Below are positions 32,501 through 39,096 of a stretch of 39,096 bases of DNA, piece by piece. Origin of the DNA: a bacterium (lineage in GTDB: Bacteria > Planctomycetota > UBA8108 > UBA1146); NCBI GenBank assembly GCA_029976805.1, contig JAPOLY010000017.1, forward strand, positions 1-39,096. The letters are read 5' to 3'. Under the pieces are notes generated by a model, which was given only the letters and a program-made list of their open reading frames with translations, was not told the origin of the DNA and ran no database searches. How positions within the stretch are numbered: position 1 is the stretch's first letter; every line of letters begins with the position of its first letter. The position numbers and the translations under genes were made by a program.

Positions 32501-34628
32501 CGATGCTGGTCACAACATCGACACTTCCAAATGGGAAAGTGGCCGAATCGGCGATCATCCCGGTCGCGGTCACCAGAGATTCATCATAGTCGAGTGCGAT
32601 GCTGAAGCCTGAAAGATCATCTTCAAAGGTCGCTGTAATCGGAATTTCAAAGGTGTTGGTTCCAGCAGGAAGTGAAAGGCTGGCTGGGACCTGAAACTGA
32701 AGAGCACTTTGCTGATCATCGACAACCGCCTGTGATCTCCATACTGCGAGAGAATCGGAGCCTGCCCCGGCCTGACGAACGAGTACGTCTGTTCCCAGAT
32801 CGCCGTCGGTATCCACGAGCAACAGGTTTGCCGTCGCAACATCACCGGCGTAATTCAGAGAAACCAGTTCCGAGTCTCCCAGATCCGGTGAAAGCCTCCT
32901 CAACATGACCAGCGGATCAGCGGCATCCTGAAGAAGCAGAATGTCATCAATTGCGACCGGGTCACCGTCCACTTCTGCCACCGCGAGGTCGATAACCGGC
33001 CCTGCCGTCAGCAGGGTCACGCCGGTCCAGCTCAACGGAGGTGCTCCAGCGGGATTCAGGTGAACAGAGAGTCCCTCATTGCCAGGAGTTACCGCGTCGA
33101 GCCATCCATCTCCATTGACATCACCGACGACCACTTTTCCAAAGGGTGCAGGTTCAAGGAAAGAGGACTCCAGGAAAGAACCATTTCCGGCACCTCTGAG
33201 AAGCAAACCGACTCCCGCAGAAACCAGCAGATCCAGTCGTCCGTCGCGATCGAAATCGGCGATTTCAAGAGATTCGGTGGGTGCGGGCATGGGCAGGACA
33301 CCCGTCACTGCCAAAGCTCTGCTCAACTCAAAGGTCACCGGGTCAATGACGACGGTGCTCTGAATGATTCTCAAGCCATCTGAAGTAGCGCCAATAATGT
33401 CGAGGCTCTGGTCTCCATTCAACTCACCCACGCGAAGCAGGCTGAAGACGAGTCCACCCATATCATGGGAAATGTCGTCTACGATCAGTTCCTGACCGAG
33501 AACCTTGACCACCCGGAGGATTCCATCTTCGCAGGAGATCACCATTTCAGATCGACCATCTCCGTCGAGATCAGCCAAAACAGCAGAAGCAGGAAGCACC
33601 GGCAACGTGAGCTGTGACTCAAGAGTCCAACTCGCACCTTCACCGGAGATTCCGGAACGGAGGAGAGAGACGGCGCCAGAGGCAGTCATCGTCAACATTT
33701 CGAGTCCACTGTAGGGAAGTAACTCGCCCAACTCGGCGAAAATCAATCCCTGGGTTCCGGAAGCGGTCAGAGCCTCACGGGGTCCGAAACCACCGGTGGC
33801 GTATCCCAGTGCAGCCCGGTAACTCGCCACAAAAGGAGAGAGCTTACGGGGTGTGTCTTCTCCACTTTGAAGCTGGGAAAGCAGATTGGCATCGAAAACC
33901 ACCTCCACCTTTTCACCGGGATAGAGAGGGGCTTCCGATCCATCGAGAAGAACCTGCAACAGATCAGAGATACCATTGGTCTGAGTCGGAAAGACGAGCT
34001 GGGCCGTTCGCAATCCCGTTCTCTCACCTCTCAGGCTGACTGCACCGGCTGCACTCGTGACCTGAAATGGCAAATCGAAAGACGCGGTGATCGACGGCCT
34101 GCGGGGGATTCCGGACTCACCCGCCTGTGGGGTGATCTGGACGAGGGAGAACTCTCCACTTCCGGGTTCAAAGTCACCGGCACCGGCACCCGCACCTACG
34201 GTTGTGAACTGAATGGTGATCGGGTCGATGGGGATCTGGATACCGGTTTTGACGCCATCCGTGATGACCACTGTGACCGTTTCCCCCTGTTGAAAGGGGG
34301 TTTCCGGTATCAGGGTCAGGATGCGCAAATCTTCATTGAGAGCACCGGCAGCAGGATGGGGTCCTGAGAGACTTCCCGAGATGCTCCAGTTTGCCGGATC
34401 GGTAGAGGAAATCGGATCCATCGCGGTGGTGAAAGCGATCTGGATATCCGTGGTCACCTCGACGTTCGTAGCTCCATTTCCAGGAACCGTGAAGGGAACA
34501 TCCGGCGGATTGGTGCAACCGGACATGGCAAATGTCATGACCAGAACAGCAACCAGAGTAACGAAACCGTTAACCAGCTTCGTCAATTCCTGTGCGACGG
34601 CGGGAAGTGTATTATCGGCGATCTTCAT
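29580..34628 (-). CDS. Giant multidomain lipoprotein: Ig-like, FG-GAP, cohesin-like, Fn3, IPT and dockerin
   Basis: 1682 residues. The start at MKIADN has GGAGG 7 nt upstream (34636-34640) and gives a lipoprotein signal with Cys38 (VMTFAMSGC). In order it shows two SbsA-type Ig-like domains (about 40-145 and 160-270; PGNGATNVEVTTDIQIAF), a run of FG-GAP/VCBS calcium repeats (about 340-620; LADLDGDGRSEMVI, IADFDRDGRLDLLV, GDVNGDGWLDAV), a cohesin-like domain (about 640-790; SGFSIALDYDESLV), about four Fn3-like domains (about 810-1150; TWTNEEYYDEIRV), two more cohesin-like domains (about 1150-1420), two IPT/TIG domains (about 1430-1602) and a C-terminal dockerin (1603-1682; RGDVTCDGLVNIADVALIAA). 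It is probably exposed on the cell surface and may bind other proteins through calcium-dependent contacts. No catalytic motif is seen. Confidence 0.85.
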   Translation of the reverse strand: MKIADNTLPAVAQELTKLVNGFVTLVAVLVMTFAMSGCTNPPDVPFTVPGNGATNVEVTTDIQIAFTTAMDPISSTDPANWSISGSLSGPHPAAGALNEDLRILTLIPETPFQQGETVTVVITDGVKTGIQIPIDPITIQFTTVGAGAGAGDFEPGSGEFSLVQITPQAGESGIPRRPSITASFDLPFQVTSAAGAVSLRGERTGLRTAQLVFPTQTNGISDLLQVLLDGSEAPLYPGEKVEVVFDANLLSQLQSGEDTPRKLSPFVASYRAALGYATGGFGPREALTASGTQGLIFAELGELLPYSGLEMLTMTASGAVSLLRSGISGEGASWTLESQLTLPVLPASAVLADLDGDGRSEMVISCEDGILRVVKVLGQELIVDDISHDMGGLVFSLLRVGELNGDQSLDIIGATSDGLRIIQSTVVIDPVTFELSRALAVTGVLPMPAPTESLEIADFDRDGRLDLLVSAGVGLLLRGAGNGSFLESSFLEPAPFGKVVVGDVNGDGWLDAVTPGNEGLSVHLNPAGAPPLSWTGVTLLTAGPVIDLAVAEVDGDPVAIDDILLLQDAADPLVMLRRLSPDLGDSELVSLNYAGDVATANLLLVDTDGDLGTDVLVRQAGAGSDSLAVWRSQAVVDDQQSALQFQVPASLSLPAGTNTFEIPITATFEDDLSGFSIALDYDESLVTATGMIADSATFPFGSVDVVTSIDTGNGLIAATLQINGFIPAGTEVPIARVQMQTVPSELGEASFLLADGLSIQGTTWSNQGTLSSSGALLSADISSAQGVVLINSATAAPESLQCEISSSSGQAEVLLTWSNPVGYDLQGGIEIRRGGAFLASMSGTNTQYVDTSPGQGSLNYSVTGFIAGVPSAETTCNAVIIPTTNLNCERVQTNLNTIQLNWVSLPGTSAWQVFRDGGFLIELPAVQLNYADNAGLQSHLYEVRAVQGGVTSAGATCLVEDAGGAGTASPTDLQATLNGNDNLRLTWTNEEYYDEIRVFESGVQVATLGGLEIEYEVFDLLPGPVNYAIQALGDGGLSSLIEAGEVNVPLATPINLSCQATGAAIEISWTNGPESFSYDEVVLERTGPQGTDFINLAGTATSYSDPVGGGTWAYRVVGYFFRDGVSYSAPSGQCEVNISERIYYDSTSVVVGRDFEIDILGQLLTEANSWSFQIDYDGNVLEEVTVDVPGVATADLLITDNPLGTFAGLRRLTVEVISGNAPVGADSLLARVTGNLEPDFDLLGPVLFHLVDGSLGTASGTQSPALEDGGVTVSGNALFINNASLTPGEEIVVWARGVWSQALTGYSVVLDYDPSVLTCLEVSNVGTVGEDLSGTFGLFFSGIDPLSGKAYGSVISTFDAIPANPQAELGYFRFLVSADAQVGDSTTINFGIYDTDGVEIENLFVDSVASTIEPVLFPAEFQVLSQPEPPTLLSISPTSGPAVGGTEVILNGTGFTPGSNVFFGPNPATEVVMIDPGTLVVNAPAGSEGSVDVTVLTDYGQATLSQAFTYYVSTIDSYTPNEGSICSPTTMLVNGVGIPEGLQVIFGDLASSLVQVSPDGTMATVRIPASSTTGLVDLRFLDAVGTEIAAFPGGFNYFNDGVFLRGDVTCDGLVNIADVALIAAYVAGSGSAPVILDSADIDDNGAVHIGDAVQLASWLFDGGTPPAEPFPSPGTDPTPDGL

Positions 34629-34835
34629 GGACGCGCCTCCATCGTCAAATTGTGGAATCGTGGATCGATTCCTCACCATTACATTCAGGCTAGACCTGAT
34701 TCAAACGTGCTTGCAGAGGTGCATGAACAAAGGTTCGGACACAGGTTCAGGCAGCTCGTCTACACAGACGATGAGGGTTCCGGAAGGAAAATGGGCAAGA
34801 CCCGGTGGTTGCGTGATCCCCGAGGCTTATTCCAT

Positions 34836-34887
34836 GTTATCGACCCTGCCCATGGGGTCAATCCCCCACGTCCCGACTCCCGATAAC
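34836..34887 (-). other. Nested inverted repeats in the lipoprotein leader (possible structured RNA)
   Basis: Outer arms GTTATCG (34836-34842) and CGATAAC (34881-34887) enclose TGGGG (34853-34857) and CCCCA (34864-34868). The transcript would fold about 210 nt upstream of the lipoprotein start. I could not match it to a known riboswitch. Confidence 0.35.
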
Positions 34888-34930
34888 GTTTCGCCGATCC
34901 GGTAAAAGTACCCGTGACCTGGATAACAAC

Positions 34931-34968
34931 AAAAAAACTGCCCGGTGCGACCATGCGTCGCACCGGGC
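34931..34968 (-). terminator. Rho-independent terminator of the 434-residue dockerin protein gene
   Basis: Perfect 12-bp arms GCCCGGTGCGAC (34940-34951) and GTCGCACCGGGC (34957-34968), loop CATGC, with seven T following on the minus strand (34931-34937). Confidence 0.95.
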
Positions 34969-35003
34969 TTTCCCTAGTGTCCTGTATGTTCCTGATCAAA
35001 GAA

Positions 35004-36308
35004 TCAGGGGCAGTATGAAGTCGCCTCACACTCGGCGCCTTCAATCGTTCCGCAGTCCGGCCACGGTGCACTCGGAGCGGGACCGCTCAGCAGACGGTAG
35101 CTGATCACGAAGATCGCGTCGGCAGCGTCCATGAGTGAATCATCATTGGCGTCACAAGCGACGAGACAGGTTCCGGTCGGACCTCCCTGGAAGAGATCAT
35201 TCAGAATCCAGATTCCGTCGGCAATGTCGACAGTGTCATCGCCATTGCAGTTACCGCGAATGAAAGGAACGTCGGGCGGAGCGTACTGAGGAAACAGGCT
35301 GACACTTCCGTTGGTCAACTCAGCCTCAATCGAACCACCACCGACGACGACCACGTTGGCCACCGGAGGACTGCCAAGGCTGTCAGTCCAGGTCAGGGCA
35401 GTGTCGGTCGGATCCAGCAAACCTGCGAGCGCCGAAGCGACAGAGCTGTAACCGGCATTGAGAACGGCAGTCTCAGTCTCGAATGCAAGAGTATTCGCAC
35501 CGGTAAAACTGTAAACCACCCCAATGGTCCAGCCATTGGCCAGAAGATTGACACCCGCGAAGTCCGGATCGAATCCAAGATCAGAGTTCCAGTCGACGGA
35601 ATCGATAGACAGCAGCGAATCATCGTGCTGGAGACCCATCGAGAACCCCTGAGTTGAACTCGGGAATCCCGGGTTATCCGGATTTTCAGTAATACTCGGG
35701 CTAGCGGTGAAGGAAACCTCACCGGAGTTGCCGTCGTAATCGACGTCGTAATCACCTGCACCGTAGGCAAACGGAGGAGGACCGGCGACAAGCTCGACGG
35801 TTCCACCCGTGGTACCGGGTGTAATGGAAGCACCACCGACAACGACGATCGTCTCAACGGTCGGGCTGCCCAAAGTGTTGCAGAAGTCGACATTGGTCGA
35901 GGTGCCAGGAGCACCGATCAGGTCGTAGGAAGCAACGTTGAGCTCGGCTCCGGTGGTTCCGGCGGCGAGGTTGGCACAACCGGTGAAGCAGATCACAACA
36001 CCGACAGTGAATCCCTCAGCGGCATCCACGTTGACCTGGTTAAAGTCCGGCGGAGAGCCGTTCTTGACGACCTCGGTGGTCGATCCGTCGACCACTGCAG
36101 TCAGGGACAGCGCAGAACCATCGTGGCAGGCACCGTAGGACCAGCCCTGAATGTCGTCGCCGTTGTTGTCGAGCGACACCTGAAGATCAAGAGAAGCACC
36201 GGGAGCACCCGAGCCACTGGAGATCGACATTTGGTAGCTCTGCCCGAGTGCCGGGACGCTCAGCAGGAGCGCGAAGGCAAAGGGAAGAAGAAACTTAAAG
36301 GATTTCAT
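35004..36308 (-). CDS. Secreted protein with two cohesin-like domains and a C-terminal dockerin
   Basis: 434 residues with a signal peptide (KSFKFLLPFAFALLLSVPALGQ) probably cut after position 22-23. Two cohesin-like beta domains occupy about 25-175 and 185-340; both end in the module DxLGSPxVxxxVVVGGxSI (145-161 and 309-326). The C-terminus is a dockerin with two calcium loops (CNGDDTVDIADGIWIL at 354-369 and CDANDDSLMDAADAIF at 385-400), followed by a Cys-rich end PDCGTIEGAECEATSYCP. Eight or more cysteines could form disulphides outside the cell. The gene follows the 612-residue paralogue by 60 bp with no strong terminator between, so they are probably co-transcribed. Its dockerin and tail are closely similar to those of the partial gene at the right edge. 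It is predicted to be extracellular. Confidence 0.85.
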   Translation of the reverse strand: MKSFKFLLPFAFALLLSVPALGQSYQMSISSGSGAPGASLDLQVSLDNNGDDIQGWSYGACHDGSALSLTAVVDGSTTEVVKNGSPPDFNQVNVDAAEGFTVGVVICFTGCANLAAGTTGAELNVASYDLIGAPGTSTNVDFCNTLGSPTVETIVVVGGASITPGTTGGTVELVAGPPPFAYGAGDYDVDYDGNSGEVSFTASPSITENPDNPGFPSSTQGFSMGLQHDDSLLSIDSVDWNSDLGFDPDFAGVNLLANGWTIGVVYSFTGANTLAFETETAVLNAGYSSVASALAGLLDPTDTALTWTDSLGSPPVANVVVVGGGSIEAELTNGSVSLFPQYAPPDVPFIRGNCNGDDTVDIADGIWILNDLFQGGPTGTCLVACDANDDSLMDAADAIFVISYRLLSGPAPSAPWPDCGTIEGAECEATSYCP

Positions 36309-36368
36309 TTTATTACTCTGCTTTCTTGCAAAAAGCGGTTTTCGATTTCTGGGTTCCTGAACAGTTCG

Positions 36369-38207
36369 TTAGTTACACGCAGCCGGAAGAGCGCAATCAA
36401 GGGCGTCTTCAGACGGGTCTACACCCGAGCTGTAAGGACCCGGATCCGGCGTCGGGTTTCCGAAACTGAAAAGGAAGTTCAGCAGGTAAACAGAGTCAGC
36501 AAGGTTGATGATTCCGTCATCGTTGGAGTCACAGGCGTCGAGGCAAAGAGCATCGTATCCCTGGAACTCGGTGGCGATGACCGTGGCAGCGTCAGCAAGG
36601 TCGACCTTGGTGTCGGTGTTGCAGTCACCACGAAGGAATGCGGGAACCGGAATGATCTCGTAGTCGGCACCGATCAGAGTGAAGTTCTGAATCGACTGAT
36701 ACTCGATCACAGCCATGTTGTTGATATCGACCATGCCGTTACCGTTGATTCCGTCGCAGAAATCGATGCTGAAGGAGTCACCACAAATGGCTCCACCGTC
36801 AACTTCGGCGTCCACACAGGCAATCAACAGCGGCTCGGAAGTAGTCGGCAGCTGCTGGTTCTCGAAGGGCGGCAGGGCGTCCATGAGAATACCGGCAACC
36901 AACTCGCGGCCGTCGCCGTCATTGTCGTCATTGTCGATCTGGTAGTGAACAAACTCGGCACCCAGTTCGTCGGCGATGGACCCCTCGATGCTGAAGGTTC
37001 CGTCGACGAGCAGCAGGTCGTCATAGCAGACGGCCAACTGCACACCCTGAATGTTGTCGGTCGGGTCACTGTAGAAGAAGCAGAACTCGATCTCCTGGCC
37101 GGGGAATCCGCTGCCACCATTGGTGCCAGTCTCCGGGAAATCACGCTGACCAATGTAGAAAGCGGTATCGAAGACCGGAGGAGGAGGAGTCGGATTGATG
37201 GTCATGGTGCCATCCTCAAGCGAAGGGCTCAGGGAGATACCGGCGACCACGATCACGTTGTCCAGAGTCGGGCTGCCAAGCTGACCGTCGACGAAGGTCA
37301 GAGCAGTCTGAACCGGAGCATCGGGCTCAACAAGATCGATCTGTGAAGCGTAAACGTAAGAAGCAATGTGGTTGTCAGTGCCTGCGGCAATGGTCTGTCC
37401 TTCGAACGGAGTCTCGAAATCGAGAACCACGCCGAGGGTACCACCGTTGGAGTAAAGCTCCTCAACCACCAACTCAGCGCCGGCGGACTGGGCAGCACTG
37501 CCCAGATTAATGTCGACCAGGCTCAAAAGAGCGGGGTCATGGGTGATGGAAAGAACAAAACCCTGGGCATCTCCACTGGAGTTGGAGAGAAGCACACGGG
37601 CAGGTCCACTTCCGTCAGCCTGAATGTCGCTGTTTTCGATCCTCATGCTGTCAGGCGGAGGAGGAAGCAGGGTCAGGAGACCGTCGTTGAGCTCCAGGCC
37701 GGTGGAAGCGTCCACACTCTGACCACCCTGAACGATCAGGTTGGAAAGAGGAGGATTGTTCAACACACCGTCGGAGAACGCGATGGCGGAATCCGTGGCT
37801 GCGCCCACGAGGGCAAGGGGGGTCATGGTGAATGCCGCAATCTCAAGCCCGGCACCGGCAGGAATCTCCTGGCCGTCGAAGGGAGCAGTGGCATCCACAA
37901 CAACTCCGAGGGTGAATCCACCACTCAGGGTTTCGGGAACGACCAACTCCGCATTCGCAGAAAGAGTGGCAGATCCGGCCTCGACGTCACTGACGGACAG
38001 CAAGCTGTCATCATAAGTGATCGCAAGAACGAATCCCTGAACACCCGAATCTGAATCCATAAGGACCGACAGGGTCTCAGGTGCCAAACCCGCTGTTTCA
38101 CCACTGGAAATGGTGAGTGCGTTTTGGGCAAATGATTGGGAACCAATAACGGTGAATAACACCGCAAACAGTGCGCTGTAGAGGCGCGGGAGACTGCGTT
38201 TCATCAC
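36369..38207 (-). CDS. Secreted protein with three cohesin-like domains and a C-terminal dockerin
   Basis: 612 residues. A signal peptide (RSLPRLYSALFAVLFTVIGSQSFA) is probably cut near residue 28. Three cohesin-like domains follow: about 30-180, 190-340 and 345-520. The first two share the ending FxDGxLxxPxLxNxIVxxGxSL (144-163, 305-325), and the third has GFPGQEIEFCFFYSDP and EFVHYQIDNDDNDGDG. The C-terminal dockerin (525-612) has two calcium loops, CNTDTKVDLADAATVI (529-544) and CDSNDDGIINLADSVYLL (559-576). ATGATG at the start is preceded by GAGGAGAG. It is the first gene of a likely two-gene unit with the 434-residue protein, and its promoter region is the 616-bp gap upstream. It is predicted to be extracellular and to assemble with related proteins. 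Confidence 0.85.
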   Translation of the reverse strand: MMKRSLPRLYSALFAVLFTVIGSQSFAQNALTISSGETAGLAPETLSVLMDSDSGVQGFVLAITYDDSLLSVSDVEAGSATLSANAELVVPETLSGGFTLGVVVDATAPFDGQEIPAGAGLEIAAFTMTPLALVGAATDSAIAFSDGVLNNPPLSNLIVQGGQSVDASTGLELNDGLLTLLPPPPDSMRIENSDIQADGSGPARVLLSNSSGDAQGFVLSITHDPALLSLVDINLGSAAQSAGAELVVEELYSNGGTLGVVLDFETPFEGQTIAAGTDNHIASYVYASQIDLVEPDAPVQTALTFVDGQLGSPTLDNVIVVAGISLSPSLEDGTMTINPTPPPPVFDTAFYIGQRDFPETGTNGGSGFPGQEIEFCFFYSDPTDNIQGVQLAVCYDDLLLVDGTFSIEGSIADELGAEFVHYQIDNDDNDGDGRELVAGILMDALPPFENQQLPTTSEPLLIACVDAEVDGGAICGDSFSIDFCDGINGNGMVDINNMAVIEYQSIQNFTLIGADYEIIPVPAFLRGDCNTDTKVDLADAATVIATEFQGYDALCLDACDSNDDGIINLADSVYLLNFLFSFGNPTPDPGPYSSGVDPSEDALDCALPAACN

Positions 38208-38672
38208 TACTCTCCTCGTCTCGAAGGGACACTTCGGAGGTTCTTTGAGGACCGACGAGCCTTACAACTCTTCGACCCGCGCGGAGGGACTCCGAACAGG
38301 GGGAAAAAATTACAAAGTTGAAACAATCCGGAAACAGGCAGGCCTGGAACTCGGGGGAGACCAGGTCACATGATCCCGGGGGACGATTGACTGAATGTCG
38401 TGCAAGAAGAGGAATGTGCAGGAAGGGATGATCCTGCGGTTTGGAATCCGAAGACTCCTGTGCTGGTGCCTCAAAGTTACAGATCGTTGCCGAAACTGTC
38501 TACGGCGATTATGCGATCACTTGGGAATACCAAAGAAACATAAGCCTTCATAAGTATTGCGATAGAGGAATCTGCCTGCCGATTCAGCAATACTTTCCGA
38601 AATCAGGAAGTGATTACCGGGATCAACTCACGCTGTAAAACTGCTAACGGATAGAAGCCCAACAAAGCAGCG

Positions 38673-38691
38673 CTATACCGCTTCAGTATAG
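38673..38691. promoter_or_regulatory. Inverted repeat, possible operator
   Basis: CTATAC (38673-38678), seven bases, GTATAG (38686-38691). Perfect 6-bp arms in an AT-rich stretch between a terminator and the 612-residue protein gene. No regulator is known. Confidence 0.3.
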
Positions 38692-38738
38692 ATTTGATTT
38701 TCCGGTACTTTTTCCCGAACCTGTTGAGATGGAAATTG

Positions 38739-38773
38739 AAAACAGGCCCAAGATCATTTCGATCCTGGGCCTG
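38739..38773 (-). terminator. Rho-independent terminator of the right-edge dockerin gene
   Basis: 13-bp arms CAGGCCCAAGATC (38743-38755) and GATCCTGGGCCTG (38761-38773), with one G-U pair on the minus-strand RNA and loop ATTTC, then TTTT. It lies about 50 nt after the stop codon. Confidence 0.85.
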
Positions 38774-38823
38774 AATGTTCAAAAAATCAACGCGGATCTT
38801 ATATCTGACCCATGAAGATTGAT

Positions 38824-39096
38824 TTAGGGACAGTAATTAGTCTCATTACAGTTAGCACCTGACACGGCTCCACAATCAGGGAACGGTGCAGAAGGCATTG
38901 GACCATCGAGGAGACGGTAGCTGATGATGAAGATTGCGTCTCCAGCATCGTACTTGGCATCTTCGTTGGCATCACAGGAAGCAACACAGTTTGAAGCGGG
39001 GCCCTGATTGAAAAGGTAGTTCAGGATCCAAATTCCGTCTGCAATGTTGACCTTGTTATCACCGTTACAGTTACCACGAACGAACGGAATATCGAA
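38824..39096 (-). CDS. Secreted dockerin protein, C-terminal part only
   Basis: The last 90 residues of a gene whose start lies beyond the right edge of the window. The visible part is a dockerin with two calcium loops, CNGDNKVNIADGIWIL and CDANEDAKYDAGDAIF, and the tail PDCGAVSGANCNETNYCP. By hand alignment about 59 of 90 residues equal the C-terminus of the 434-residue protein gene at 35004-36308, including all the cysteines, so the two are recent paralogues. The frame is confirmed by this match and by the terminator after the stop. Nothing can be said of the N-terminal domains, but cohesin-like domains are likely by analogy. Confidence 0.85.
   Translation of the reverse strand, partial: FDIPFVRGNCNGDNKVNIADGIWILNYLFNQGPASNCVASCDANEDAKYDAGDAIFIISYRLLDGPMPSAPFPDCGAVSGANCNETNYCP

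Larger units (their letters stand above)
34629..35003. other. Intergenic region between two secreted-protein genes
   Basis: 375 bp without a credible gene. It contains the terminator of the downstream-listed 434-residue gene and a folded-leader candidate at 34836-34887, and it must carry the promoter of the giant lipoprotein. No clear -35/-10 pair was found. Confidence 0.5.
38208..38823. other. Intergenic region upstream of the 612-residue secreted protein
   Basis: 616 bp without a credible gene; the single short plus-strand open frame (38441-38638) has no ribosome-binding site or recognisable product. It contains the terminator of the right-edge gene (38739-38773), an inverted repeat (38673-38691), and by position the promoter and a long leader for the 612-residue protein gene. 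Confidence 0.5.

Noticed and set aside
34680-34930. GEMM-type c-di-GMP riboswitch in the lipoprotein leader
   Set aside because: The conserved core sequences of GEMM riboswitches could not be found in order.
38441-38638. 65-codon plus-strand open frame upstream of the 612-residue protein
   Set aside because: No ribosome-binding site, no recognisable domain, and it sits in an AT-richer intergenic stretch.
1-39096. CRISPR arrays, tRNA/rRNA genes, insertion sequences or prophage genes
   Set aside because: I saw no regularly spaced repeats, cloverleaf-like segments, transposase or phage proteins.

Overview
The window looks like a piece of a moderately GC-rich bacterial chromosome, most likely a planctomycete or a close relative. 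This placement is an inference. It rests on secreted proteins that pair cohesin-like beta domains with C-terminal dockerin-type calcium loops, a membrane-anchored squalene/prenyltransferase-repeat protein, very long glycine-rich and FG-GAP/IPT lipoproteins, and diverged housekeeping proteins. Shine-Dalgarno sites are clear, and several genes appear to start with GTG, TTG or even CTG. I saw no tRNA, rRNA, CRISPR array, transposase, integrase or phage gene.

Region 1 (1-4720) is metabolic. On the minus strand, panD (aspartate 1-decarboxylase) is followed by the iron-sulphur and the truncated large subunit of a molybdenum hydroxylase. Divergent from these, across a 318-bp region rich in inverted repeats, lies boxC-boxB of the aerobic benzoyl-CoA epoxide pathway, closed by a strong terminator. 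The BoxA reductase, the benzoate-CoA ligase and BoxD are not in view.

Region 2 (4738-8231) holds a NagZ-like family 3 glycosidase, a small HEAT-like protein, and an archaeal-type (type II) glyceraldehyde-3-phosphate dehydrogenase-like protein whose stop codon overlaps that of its convergent neighbour.

Region 3 (8402-15806) has a 1330-residue glycine-rich IPT/TIG lipoprotein. Divergent from it is a plus-strand pair: a membrane-anchored alpha/alpha-barrel repeat protein and a PDZ-like membrane protein.

Region 4 (15831-18663) is a tightly coupled three-gene regulatory operon with 4-nt overlaps. In transcription order it encodes a degenerate sigma-54-type AAA+ protein without Walker B acidic residues or an HTH, a receiver/HD-GYP protein, and a sigma-54 activator with a Fis-type HTH but no receiver. 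It is the best candidate in the window for an undescribed signalling module.

Region 5 (18880-29474) is a minus-strand housekeeping block: radC, a metallophosphoesterase, yidC, mnmE, nrdR, an unrecognised 432-residue protein, and smc.

Region 6 (29515-39096) is a run of secreted proteins on the minus strand: a 1682-residue lipoprotein with Ig-like, FG-GAP, cohesin-like, Fn3, IPT and dockerin modules, then two smaller cohesin-plus-dockerin proteins and the C-terminal end of a third. Cohesin-like and dockerin-like modules on the same chains suggest a calcium-dependent self-assembling surface layer or scaffold.
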